Assembly: GCA_947473805.1 (NCBI GenBank)
Contig: CANJGB010000020.1
Location: 1 to 64,000, forward strand
Source of the DNA: Alphaproteobacteria bacterium
GTDB lineage: Bacteria; Pseudomonadota; Alphaproteobacteria; Ferrovibrionales; Ferrovibrionaceae
Direction: 5' to 3'
DNA: 64,000 nucleotides
Positions within the stretch are counted from its first letter, which is position 1; each line of letters begins with the position of its first letter. A program made the translations under genes and the position numbers. Below are positions 44,188 through 52,757 of the stretch, one piece after another. The notes under the pieces were generated by a model. The model searched no databases, had not been told where the DNA came from, and saw nothing but the letters and a program-made list of their open reading frames with translations.

Positions 44188-45435
44188 TTATCTAGTGCCT
44201 GCCCGCCGCTGTTGCATGGTGAAAATGGACCCGCCGGTAATCCGCCGGCCCAGCCGCCAGGCAATACCCGCTGCCACCGCGGCATAGGCCATGGCCCAGG
44301 GCTGTCCGGTCAGCTCCCAGGTCATCAGGATCCCGGTGACAGGGCCGCCCAGGACGGCGGTCACGACCGCCGCGAGGCCCGCCAGAGAGCCGCCCGAGTC
44401 GGCGCTGACCATCGCGCCGGCAGCAACGCCGATCAGCAGGCAGGGCGAGAATATGCCGCCGCCGAAACGACCCCCGAGCGTGACCGCCGTGGCGGCGATC
44501 TTGGCCGCGATGATCGCCACCAGCAGCGTCGGCGCCATGCCCTGCATCAGGATGGCCTCGGTCGTTCCGTAGCCAATGCCGATCACCTCGGGCCGAACGG
44601 CGGCGATAGCGCCGACGGCCAGTCCCGCCGGCACGGGCGTCAGCCAGCCGGGCCAGCCGCGCCGTTCCGCCGCCCCGACGATGTCCTCGACGCCCAGCAG
44701 GACATGCATGAAGGCCAGGCCCGCTAGCGCCGCGGCGAGACCGGCCGGGATGACCTTGAACAGCGGCTCCGGGTCGGGCAGGCCGATGGGGGCGATCTGG
44801 AACATAGGTACATCGCCGAACCACAGCAGATACATGCCATCGCCGATCACGGCTGCCAGGATGGCGGGGCCAAGGGCGGGCCAACGATCGCGGCGCAACA
44901 CAATCTCCAGCGCGAAGGCGAGGCCGGCCAGGGGGGCATGAAAAGACGCGGCAGTGACCGCAGCGATGGCCGCGGCCAGGATCACCCGCCACCCCGTGCC
45001 ATCGATGATGAACTTCCGCGAGACGGCCGAGGCAATCCACGCCGCCAGGTGCACCACAGGCCCTTCGCGGCCGGCCGAGCCGCCGGCACCAAGGGTCAGA
45101 ACGCTGATGGCGGCGGCGCCGATGCCCTCGCGTGCGTGGATCGGCGGCACGTCACTCTCGCCAGCCGTAATCGCCGCAGCGATGGAGCGGGGGCGGGCTC
45201 CGGGTACGACGAAGCGCAGCAACAGGGCGACGATGACGCCGCCGGCCACCGGCGCCAGCAGCCGGTGCCACCACGGCAGGGCAGCCGCCAGTTCGGTGAT
45301 GCGCTCGTCGCTGAAACCGTAGAAGAGGTACTGCACCGCGCCGAAGCCGAGGCGGAAGCCAATCGCCGCGGCGCCGGCCAGTACGGCGACGACGGCTGCG
45401 ATCAGCCAGATGCGCAGCGGGGGCAAATGTTTCAC
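44188..45435 (-). CDS. ClC-family chloride channel/transporter
   Basis: 415 aa with about ten hydrophobic helices. The ClC selectivity motifs are GAGGSAGREGPVVHLAA (the Glu of REGP is the gating glutamate) and GGRFGGGIFSP. The family includes Cl-/H+ antiporters and fluoride exporters; the GREGP motif favours the chloride type. It starts at GTG 45435 overlapping the upstream thioesterase stop (GTGA) and is followed by uvrD after 5 bp on the same strand. Confidence 0.92.
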   Translation of the reverse strand: MKHLPPLRIWLIAAVVAVLAGAAAIGFRLGFGAVQYLFYGFSDERITELAAALPWWHRLLAPVAGGVIVALLLRFVVPGARPRSIAAAITAGESDVPPIHAREGIGAAAISVLTLGAGGSAGREGPVVHLAAWIASAVSRKFIIDGTGWRVILAAAIAAVTAASFHAPLAGLAFALEIVLRRDRWPALGPAILAAVIGDGMYLLWFGDVPMFQIAPIGLPDPEPLFKVIPAGLAAALAGLAFMHVLLGVEDIVGAAERRGWPGWLTPVPAGLAVGAIAAVRPEVIGIGYGTTEAILMQGMAPTLLVAIIAAKIAATAVTLGGRFGGGIFSPCLLIGVAAGAMVSADSGGSLAGLAAVVTAVLGGPVTGILMTWELTGQPWAMAYAAVAAGIAWRLGRRITGGSIFTMQQRRAGTR

Positions 45436-45941
45436 GCAACCTCCAGTGCCGCGAGCGACAGCGCGCGGTCGAATCCCATGGGCCAGGGCCTGTGCGCATC
45501 GAGTGCGCGCAACGCCTCCAGATGGTCGCGGGACTCCGCGATCCAAGGCGCGACCCGGCGGGTGGCGAAATCGATGCAGATATTGATCTGTTCCTGCATT
45601 CCCGCCGTCCAGCCTTCGATCCGGTGCCGCATGACAGTCAGCGCATGCCAGCGTTTGTCGTCGACGTCGAGGACGCGGAACTCGAACCCGACCGGATCGC
45701 CGAGCTTCAGCGCACGGATGTGCTGCACACGCATATCCACGACGAAGCCGGTCTGTCCCAGCCGGTCGATATGGTGCCAGCCGGTGCGCACCACGGTGTT
45801 GCTGTAGTCCGACATGACCTCGTCGACCAGCATGGGAAAGGCGGCGATGGTCGTGTAGCCGTCTCGGCCCACATGCTGCGGCCTGATGCGGACATCGCCG
45901 GTTTCGAACGCGGCGTGCCGGGCCAGGACGTCACCGGACAT
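45432..45941 (-). CDS. Thioesterase-like hotdog protein with degenerate active site
   Basis: 169 aa, same length and order of motifs as its neighbour at 45941. Its MRHRIEGWTAGMQEQINICIDFATRRVAPW matches the neighbour's MRHGSEGWVAATAELIVMCIDMATRR. The active-site segment reads HVGRDGYTTIAAF instead of YIDANGHMNVGYY, so the conserved Asp-x-x-Gly-His-x-Asn motif is lost. It may be a non-catalytic partner or use different residues. It overlaps its paralogue by TGATG and the ClC gene by GTGA. Confidence 0.75.
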   Translation of the reverse strand: MSGDVLARHAAFETGDVRIRPQHVGRDGYTTIAAFPMLVDEVMSDYSNTVVRTGWHHIDRLGQTGFVVDMRVQHIRALKLGDPVGFEFRVLDVDDKRWHALTVMRHRIEGWTAGMQEQINICIDFATRRVAPWIAESRDHLEALRALDAHRPWPMGFDRALSLAALEVA

Positions 45942-46450
45942 CAGCCGGCCTTACGGCGAATGCCGATGATGCGGCCAAGTTCCGCCGGCATTGGCCGCTC
46001 ACGGTGAACCTGGTGCAGGGCAGCGAGCTTTTCCTGCACGTCGTCTGGCCAGGTCGTCGGCCGGCGGGTCGCCATGTCGATGCACATGACGATCAGCTCG
46101 GCGGTGGCGGCGACCCAGCCTTCACTGCCATGCCGCATGGTCAGGAAGACGTGGTAGCGTTTCGCGTCCCAGTCGATCAGCTGCAGGGTGAAGGTTAGCG
46201 GCTGACCCTCCATGATTTCGCGCTGGAAGGTCAGGTGTGACTCAAGGGTGAACGAGCTCTTGTTGGTGCGCCGCATCATGTCCCAGCCGGCGCCGAGCCG
46301 GGCGACCGGCAGGTCCAGCGAGCGGTCGAAAATGACGCCGTAATAGCCGACGTTCATGTGGCCATTGGCGTCGATATATTCCGGCAGGACGCGGAATTCG
46401 GAATAGTCGATGGCATCGATGGCGGCCGCGAAGGCGACGGGGTCGGTCAT
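45941..46450 (-). CDS. Acyl-CoA thioesterase (4HBT hotdog family)
   Basis: 169 aa single hotdog fold. FRVLPEYIDANGHMNVGYYGVIFD carries the DANGHMN active-site motif of 4-hydroxybenzoyl-CoA/carnitine-betaine-type thioesterases, which hydrolyse acyl-CoA to acid and CoA. The start at 46450 was chosen because the family begins close to it; an upstream start adds 27 residues that fit less well. It is the first gene of a three-gene run with a diverged copy and a ClC channel, and divergent from a GlcD-like dehydrogenase. Confidence 0.85.
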   Translation of the reverse strand: MTDPVAFAAAIDAIDYSEFRVLPEYIDANGHMNVGYYGVIFDRSLDLPVARLGAGWDMMRRTNKSSFTLESHLTFQREIMEGQPLTFTLQLIDWDAKRYHVFLTMRHGSEGWVAATAELIVMCIDMATRRPTTWPDDVQEKLAALHQVHRERPMPAELGRIIGIRRKAG

Positions 46451-46542
46451 GGGGCGGGGAAGGTCTCGCTGGAACGGGCCGGCATCATACAGCCGAAGGC
46501 CCCGCTGTTGAGCGGCAAACGCACCCGGCATAGGATGGCGCC

Positions 46543-47931
46543 ATGACCGCAGCCAAGGCCCACAATATCCAGCCGGTTTTGGCTGAACTTGCCGCCCTGC
46601 TGGGCGCGCGCTTCAGTACGGCCCAGGCCGTGCGCGATCACCATGGCAAGGATGAGAGCTGGGCGGTGCCCGCGCCGCCAGACGCGGTTGCCTTTCCGCA
46701 CTCGACCGAGGAAGTGGCCGAGATCGTCAAGATCTGCGCCGCCCACGAATTTCCCGTCATCGCCTTTGGCGCCGGCACGTCGCTTGAGGGGCATGTCATT
46801 CCCAGCCGCGGTGGCCTGTGCGTGGACCTCACGCAGATGGACAAGGTGCTGCGGCTCAGCACTGCCGATCTGGACTGCACGGTCCAGCCCGGGATCACCC
46901 GTAAGGCACTGAATGAATACCTGCGCGACACCGGCCTATTCTTTCCCATAGATCCGGGGGCAAACGCGACCATCGGCGGCATGGCGGCGACCCGTGCATC
47001 GGGCACCAACGCGGTGCGCTACGGCACCATGCGCGACTGCGTACTGTCGCTGACCGTGGTGCTGGCCGATGGCCGCATCATCCGCACCGCCCGCCGGGCG
47101 CGGAAGTCGGCGGCAGGTTACGACCTCACGCGGTTGTTCGTGGGGTCCGAGGGCACGCTGGGCATCATCACCGAAATTGCGCTGCGCCTGTGGGGCATCC
47201 CCGAGGCAATCAGCGCCGCAACGTGCACCTTTGAAACGCTGGAGGGCGCGGTAGATTGCGTGATCCAGACGATCCAGAGCGGCGTGCCCGTCGCGCGCAT
47301 CGAACTGGCGGACGACAAGCAAATCGATGCGATCAACCGCTATTCGAAACTCGATCTGCCCGTGCAGACGATGTTGTTCCTGGAATTCCACGGCACGGCA
47401 GCTTCGGTCAAGGAACAGGCCGAAGCTGTGCAGGCGCTGGCGGCCGAGCATGGCGGCGGCCGTTTCGAATGGACGACGAAGCCCGAGGAGCGCACCCGCC
47501 TGTGGCAGGCGCGGCACGACGCTGCCTATGCTGCCTATGCCATGCGGCCGGGCTGCAAGGGTCTGGCCACCGATGTCTGCGTGCCGATCTCGAACCTGGC
47601 GGCGTGCATTGCCGAAACCAAGCGCGACATCGACGAACATGGCCTGTATGCGCCCATCGTTGGCCATGTGGGCGATGGCAATTTCCACACTGTGCTCGTG
47701 ATCGACCGCAACAACCCTGAGGAGGTCGAGGCCGGCGACGCCTTTTCCGAGCGCATGGCACTACGTGCGCTGCGTTACGACGGCACCTGCACCGGCGAGC
47801 ACGGCATCGGCAGCGGCAAGATGAAGTATCTGCTCGCCGAGCATGGCGAAGCGGTGGCAGTGATGCGCCAGATCAAGAACGCGCTCGACCCGCTGAACAT
47901 CATGAACCCGGGCAAGATCCTCATGCCCTGA
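46543..47931 (+). CDS. FAD-linked D-lactate/glycolate-type dehydrogenase (GlcD family)
   Basis: 462 aa. The PCMH-type FAD-binding domain (VAFPHSTEEVAEIVKICAAH, IAFGAGTSLEGHVIPSRGG, GTNAVRYGTMRD) is followed by the FAD-oxidase C-terminal domain with the metal-binding VGHVGDGNFH and closing GEHGIGSGKM. It oxidises a 2-hydroxy acid and passes electrons to the respiratory chain; D-lactate dehydrogenase (cytochrome) is the closest description. It stands alone, divergent from the thioesterases and convergent with the BrkB gene. Confidence 0.92.
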   Translation: MTAAKAHNIQPVLAELAALLGARFSTAQAVRDHHGKDESWAVPAPPDAVAFPHSTEEVAEIVKICAAHEFPVIAFGAGTSLEGHVIPSRGGLCVDLTQMDKVLRLSTADLDCTVQPGITRKALNEYLRDTGLFFPIDPGANATIGGMAATRASGTNAVRYGTMRDCVLSLTVVLADGRIIRTARRARKSAAGYDLTRLFVGSEGTLGIITEIALRLWGIPEAISAATCTFETLEGAVDCVIQTIQSGVPVARIELADDKQIDAINRYSKLDLPVQTMLFLEFHGTAASVKEQAEAVQALAAEHGGGRFEWTTKPEERTRLWQARHDAAYAAYAMRPGCKGLATDVCVPISNLAACIAETKRDIDEHGLYAPIVGHVGDGNFHTVLVIDRNNPEEVEAGDAFSERMALRALRYDGTCTGEHGIGSGKMKYLLAEHGEAVAVMRQIKNALDPLNIMNPGKILMP

Positions 47932-47937
47932 GGGCGC

Positions 47938-48831
47938 CTAGGACGCCGGCTCGAAACGCCTTTCGCGTTCCACCCACGGCTCATCCGCCCAGGAACGCGC
48001 CAGTTCAGCGCCGAACAGGAATATCAGCACCGACGACCATACCCAGAACAGCAGGGCGACAATGGCCGCGGCCGCGCCCCAGGCTGAGCCGTAATTGGTC
48101 ACGCCGAGATAGAAGCCGATAACGAACCGCCCGGTGGTGAACAGCACGCTGGAGGCGACCGAACCAATCAGCAGCGGCAGCCACGACAACTGCCGGTCCG
48201 GCAGGATGGCGAAGGCCAGGGCGAAGAAGATCGTTGTAAAGAAGAACGAGATTGCCGCGTTCACCCACTGCATCAGGCTTTCGGCGCCCGCGAGATAGGG
48301 CACCACCAACTGCCCCACCGCGACGATCACGGCGCTGGCGGTCAGCGACACCAGCAGGACGACACCGAACGCCAGGATCAGCGCCACGCCCAACAGCCGC
48401 CCCAGCAGGAAGCTCCACCAGCCCGGCCGCTGGCGCAGCTTGCAGCGGAAGATCAGGTTCAGGGAGTCGCGGAGTTCCGACAGCATGCCGGTCGCGGAAA
48501 AGAGAAGCGTCGCCAGCGCGATGGCGATGGCGAATGTCCCGTCATAGGCATTGCTTACCGCCCGGATTGCCTCCTGAATCTGCCGCGCGCCGTTGGTGCC
48601 GATATAGCCAGCCAGACCCTCGATCACCGCACCTTCCGCAGCGGCACCGCCGAACAGCAGGCCCGCGACCGCCGTGGTGAGGATCAGGATCGGAATGAGC
48701 GACGTCAGGGCATAGAATGCGATGGCGGCGCCCAGCGTCGTGGCGCGGTCGCTGGCCCAGCCCTCGACAGCCCAACGCAGCCAGCGCAAGATTATCCACA
48801 GCCAGCGTACAGGCCCTTCAGGAAGGGTCAT
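47938..48831 (-). CDS. YihY/BrkB (RbnA-like) inner membrane protein
   Basis: 297 aa with six or seven hydrophobic segments. ASDRATTLGAAIAFYALTSLIPILIL is the YihY start signature; FYLGVTNYGSAWGAAAAIVALLFWVWSSVLIFLFGAELA is the family's closing block. Once thought to be ribonuclease BN, the family is now regarded as membrane transporters of unclear role. The ATG at 48831 overlaps the DUF4169 gene by 14 bases; a start at 48987 is possible but lies inside that gene. Confidence 0.9.
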   Translation of the reverse strand: MTLPEGPVRWLWIILRWLRWAVEGWASDRATTLGAAIAFYALTSLIPILILTTAVAGLLFGGAAAEGAVIEGLAGYIGTNGARQIQEAIRAVSNAYDGTFAIAIALATLLFSATGMLSELRDSLNLIFRCKLRQRPGWWSFLLGRLLGVALILAFGVVLLVSLTASAVIVAVGQLVVPYLAGAESLMQWVNAAISFFFTTIFFALAFAILPDRQLSWLPLLIGSVASSVLFTTGRFVIGFYLGVTNYGSAWGAAAAIVALLFWVWSSVLIFLFGAELARSWADEPWVERERRFEPAS

Positions 48832-49012
48832 CGTCGCGGCCGGCCAGTTTCGCGCCATCCAGCTGCCGGCGGGCAGTTTCAGTTGCCCGGGTCTCGTTTT
48901 CCCGCTCAGTCCGGGTGCGTCCATGAACCGCCCGGTTCTCGGCCGCCTGCTGTGCAGCGGCGGCGCGGTTCCGCGCCTTGCGCGCACGTCTTAGGTTGAG
49001 AATTTCGGCCAT
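48818..49012 (-). CDS. DUF4169 family protein
   Basis: 64 aa. MAEILNLRRARKARNRAAAAQQAAENRAVHGRTRTERENE is the DUF4169 signature, a strongly basic helix found in alphaproteobacteria, often beside fumC and an RHH gene. Here that pair lies 6 kb away (55.0-56.7 kb). Its stop lies inside the BrkB gene. Function unknown; the charge suggests nucleic-acid contact. Confidence 0.88.
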   Translation of the reverse strand: MAEILNLRRARKARNRAAAAQQAAENRAVHGRTRTERENETRATETARRQLDGAKLAGRDDDPS

Positions 49013-49102
49013 GACCTACGCCATTTGATCGTCGTTCGATTTCGGTTAGCTTGCGTCGCGCTGGCGCCACTGGCAAGGGCGTCGCGCATTGGGCGAGGTT
49101 GA

Positions 49103-51142
49103 ATGATACGCATTGCCGCCCTGATCGGCCTGGTTCTGCTGGCACTGTTTGCCGCGGCAATCGGTGCTCTCGGCGCGCTGGATGGTGAGCGGTACGCCGG
49201 GATCGCGGCCGCCCGTTTGGCGGCAGCCACCAACCTTTCCGTCAATGTCGAGGGTCCGGTCGAGCTCCGGCTGCTGCCCCGACCGCATCTGGAGATTGGC
49301 CAGATTCGGTTCGCATCTGTCGCAACGGCCACCGGGACGACCGTCGAACTTGCGCTGGGCTCCCTTTTGCGCGGGCATGTCGATTTCGCCAATGTGCGAA
49401 TCGAACAGCTGGACCTTGATATGGGCCCCGCTCTCCGCGATTTGCCGGCGCCCGCGTTCGACAACGTGCCTAACGTCTCGATCGGGCATGCGCGGCTTCG
49501 CTGGAGCGATGGGCAAGGAATTGTCCATGAACTGGAACTCGCCACCTTTGCCCTTACCCACGATCTCCGCGCTCGGCGGGTGGACATCGAGGGCGTGGCC
49601 ATGGTGGCCGGAGCAGGCATCGAGACGAAGGGCAGTATCAGTGCGGCAGACGAAGGTCGTTTCGCCGTGCAAATCAGCGGCAACTGGACCGGTGGTGCCC
49701 AGATGACCCTGAGCGGCAGCGTGCTGCGCGACAGTGAATCGACTCGTCTGGTCGGCCGGTTCGAGGCACAAGGGGCCAATGGCTCCGCCCTGACCCCGGC
49801 CTTGCCCCCCGGGCCGTTTCGCGTCGACGGTCAACTGGAAATGGGCGGCGATCGCGCAATCCTGAACGATGTGCATTTCGGCTTTGGCGATCTGGGCGGC
49901 ACCGGCGCGGCGTCCTACGTTGATGGCGCCACACCGCGTCTTGATCTCGCCCTGCAATTCAACCGGCTCGACCTCGAGGCGCTTGTGGCGCGCGCACCAA
50001 CCCTGCCGCCGCTCTCGGTGCCTGAGAACCTGAATGCGGACATCGATGTCGGCGTCGCTGCGGCGGCCTGGCGCGGCGGTGTCGTGCAGCAGATCAGGCT
50101 GGAACTGGATGTCGCGCCGGAGGTGCTGACGATCCAGCGGGCGTCTGGTCTGCTCCCCGGCGGTTCCGACGTCAGTGTTGCAGGCCGAGTCACGGCGGAA
50201 GACGGCCAGCCGCGCTTCGTCGGACATGTGGACGCTGGCGCCGACAATCTTCGCGGCCTGCTGGAGTGGTTGGGCGTCGATGTCGCGGAGGTGCCCGGTG
50301 ATCGCTTGCGGCGGTCCGAAATATCCGCTGTCCTGACGGTTGCCAACAGCATCGCTGAACTAACGGAGATGGAATTGCGGCTTGACGCAACGCGCGCGTC
50401 CGGTATCGCTGCAGTGGCCTTTCGAACGCGGCCAAGTTTCAGCCTGGATCTCGCGGTCGATCACCTGAACCTGGATGGATACCGACTGCCAGACACTGGT
50501 TCGTGGACGCTTGCCTGGCTGACCACGTTCGACACCAGGGCAAAGCTCGCCATCGACACCATGACCATTGGCGGTTTCGTTGCCCGCGATGTTGCGCTCG
50601 ACCTCGACCTACTCGGTGGCAAATTCGATTTGCGCCGGCTGCATGTCGGCGACCTTGGCGCGTTGCAGCTGGATGCTGGCGGCAGTGCCCAGATCGCGCC
50701 CAGCGGCGCGGCGATTTACGAAGGCGAGTTGCATTTCGGCGGCTCCAGCCTGGCGCGTACGGCGTCCGCCCTTGGGATAGACTTGCCGGTAAATGCGCCC
50801 GCAGGTGATTTCGATTTCAGGGGAAAGGTGATCGGTGACCCGCGCCGCATCGATCTGCCGTCGCTCCGGGCTCAGATTGGCGACGGTACGTTGACCGGAA
50901 ACGTCAGCTATCGGTTCGAAAGTACGTCCGTTTCAGCAACGCCGGTCCGGCGCGAAGTGGAGGGGCAGTTGAAAGCCGAGGGCAATGCCTTGTCGTGGTT
51001 CGAGCGCGCGATTGAGACGTGGCGTGCCCTGTCCACCGAACTGGATGGCGTCAAGGTCGACATCGATGTCACCGATGCTGAAGGCAATGCGGCGGCGGCG
51101 ATCCAGTCGAACGACGGCGGATTGGTCGTCAAGCGGCCTTAG
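49103..51142 (+). CDS. AsmA-family protein
   Basis: 679 aa. An N-terminal membrane anchor (IRIAALIGLVLLALFAAAIGAL) precedes YAGIAAARLAAATNLSVNVEGPVELRLLPRPHLEIGQIRFAS, the AsmA start, and a long beta-rich periplasmic region with the C-terminal AsmA block (DLRRLHVGDLGALQLDAGGSAQI). AsmA-like proteins bridge inner and outer membrane and move phospholipid. Its 3' end overlaps the convergent GMC gene by 14 bp. It is divergent from DUF4169. Confidence 0.88.
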   Translation: MIRIAALIGLVLLALFAAAIGALGALDGERYAGIAAARLAAATNLSVNVEGPVELRLLPRPHLEIGQIRFASVATATGTTVELALGSLLRGHVDFANVRIEQLDLDMGPALRDLPAPAFDNVPNVSIGHARLRWSDGQGIVHELELATFALTHDLRARRVDIEGVAMVAGAGIETKGSISAADEGRFAVQISGNWTGGAQMTLSGSVLRDSESTRLVGRFEAQGANGSALTPALPPGPFRVDGQLEMGGDRAILNDVHFGFGDLGGTGAASYVDGATPRLDLALQFNRLDLEALVARAPTLPPLSVPENLNADIDVGVAAAAWRGGVVQQIRLELDVAPEVLTIQRASGLLPGGSDVSVAGRVTAEDGQPRFVGHVDAGADNLRGLLEWLGVDVAEVPGDRLRRSEISAVLTVANSIAELTEMELRLDATRASGIAAVAFRTRPSFSLDLAVDHLNLDGYRLPDTGSWTLAWLTTFDTRAKLAIDTMTIGGFVARDVALDLDLLGGKFDLRRLHVGDLGALQLDAGGSAQIAPSGAAIYEGELHFGGSSLARTASALGIDLPVNAPAGDFDFRGKVIGDPRRIDLPSLRAQIGDGTLTGNVSYRFESTSVSATPVRREVEGQLKAEGNALSWFERAIETWRALSTELDGVKVDIDVTDAEGNAAAAIQSNDGGLVVKRP

Positions 51143-52757
51143 CCACGTCGCCGCGTCGTTCTTCCAAGATAAGGTCCGCGGCGCGCCAGCCCACCGCCAT
51201 GGCGGGCCCGTTCGTATTGCCCGAAATCGGTGAGGGCATGATCGAACAGTCTGCGACCCGCAGTCCCGTGACGCCGCGCACCCGCAGCCGTTCGTCCACC
51301 ACATCCTTCTTGTCGGTACCCATGCTGCAAGTGCCAGTCGCGTGCATGGAGCACGAGCCGAGCCGGCGATAGGCATCGAGCAGGTCGTCATCGCTCTGCA
51401 GTTCGGCCCCTGGCACGCTTTCCTCGCCGACATAGCCCTTTAGCGCAGGCTGCGCCATGTAGCGGCGCATGTAGCGGATCATGTCGATAGCAGTCCGGCG
51501 GTCGGATTCCGCTGTCAGCCAATTTGGCTTGATGTAGGGCGGGGCCATGGGGTCGGCGGAGTGCAGTGAGATGACGCCCCGACTGTCTGGCCGCAGTTTG
51601 TAGCCGAAGATGGAAACACCAGGAATGCGGTCGACCGCGACCTTGGCCATGTGCTGGGTCGTGTCGTCGCGCGTAAAGGTAAGCGGCCCCATGTACAGCT
51701 GGATGTCCGGCCTGTCGAGTTCCGGCCGCGTGCGGGCAAAGCCACCAGCCTCGTAGATGCCATAGCTCAGCACGCCGGTGTGGGTCAGGTAGTAGCGCGC
51801 CACGTTCTTGATCAGGCGCAGGCCGCGCAGTTCCTGGTTATGACCCGCCGCGTTGTTCAGTCGATAGCAGAGCGTGAAGCCCATCTGTTCGCGCATGTTG
51901 GCGCCGACGCCGGGGCTGTCGTGGATGACTGGCACGCCGACCTCGCGCAGGCGCGTGGCGGGGCCGACGCCCGACAGCAGCAAAATGTGCGGCGACTTGA
52001 TCGCGCCGGACGACAGGATGACCTCGCGACCGCGAAACTGCTGTATCGAGCCGTGACGCCGTGCCTCGACGCCGATGGCGCGGCGTCCCTCGAACAGCAC
52101 GCGGTTCACTTCCGCGTCGGTCACTACAGTCAGGTTCCGCCGCCGGCGCGCCGGGCGGATGAACGCCGCCGCCGAACTCCAGCGCCGGCCATTCTTCGTG
52201 GTGCGCGGGTAATAGCCGACGCCTTCCTGGTCCTCGCGGTTCAGGTCGGCCTTGCGTTTTAGCCCCATCTGCTCGCCGGCGTTGAACAGCGCATCGGCGA
52301 CCGGATCGGGCGCATAGCCGATGCTGACCCGCAACGGGCCGCCGGTGCCGCGCAACTCATCGGCGCCCAGTTCGTGGTCTTCCATTTTCTTGAACACGGC
52401 GGCCATGTCGCGCCAGCCCCAACCGGGATTGCCGCGCGACTCCCATTCCTCGTAGTCCTGTTTCTGGCCGCGGATGTAGATCATGCCATTGATTGAACTC
52501 GATCCGCCCAGCACCTTGCCGCGCGCCCATTCTTCGCCCTGGTTGCGGCCCAGTTCGGGCTCGACCGGAAACTGCCAGGAATAGAGCGGGTGCAGCCGCA
52601 GCTTGGCGATGCCCTTCGGCATGTGGATATAGGGGCTGTCGTCCTTCGGCCCGGCTTCGAGCAGCAGGACGTTGATGCCGGCGTCTTCCGACAAGCGATT
52701 GGCCAGGACACACCCGGCCGAGCCGGCGCCGACGACGATATAGTCGTACTCGGTCAT
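51129..52757 (-). CDS. GMC oxidoreductase (choline dehydrogenase-like), copy 2
   Basis: 542 aa. FAD-binding start YDYIVVGAGSAGCVLANRLSED, GMC signature GKVLGGSSSINGMIYIRGQKQDYEEW, and the active-site His in SMHATGTCSMG with the second catalytic position Asn in SGNTNGPAMAVGW. Such enzymes oxidise alcohols with FAD and pass electrons to quinone. It overlaps copy 1 upstream by 4 bp and has exactly the same length, so it is a tandem duplication. The substrate is open; choline is unlikely to be used by both. Confidence 0.92.
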   Translation of the reverse strand: MTEYDYIVVGAGSAGCVLANRLSEDAGINVLLLEAGPKDDSPYIHMPKGIAKLRLHPLYSWQFPVEPELGRNQGEEWARGKVLGGSSSINGMIYIRGQKQDYEEWESRGNPGWGWRDMAAVFKKMEDHELGADELRGTGGPLRVSIGYAPDPVADALFNAGEQMGLKRKADLNREDQEGVGYYPRTTKNGRRWSSAAAFIRPARRRRNLTVVTDAEVNRVLFEGRRAIGVEARRHGSIQQFRGREVILSSGAIKSPHILLLSGVGPATRLREVGVPVIHDSPGVGANMREQMGFTLCYRLNNAAGHNQELRGLRLIKNVARYYLTHTGVLSYGIYEAGGFARTRPELDRPDIQLYMGPLTFTRDDTTQHMAKVAVDRIPGVSIFGYKLRPDSRGVISLHSADPMAPPYIKPNWLTAESDRRTAIDMIRYMRRYMAQPALKGYVGEESVPGAELQSDDDLLDAYRRLGSCSMHATGTCSMGTDKKDVVDERLRVRGVTGLRVADCSIMPSPISGNTNGPAMAVGWRAADLILEERRGDVAKAA

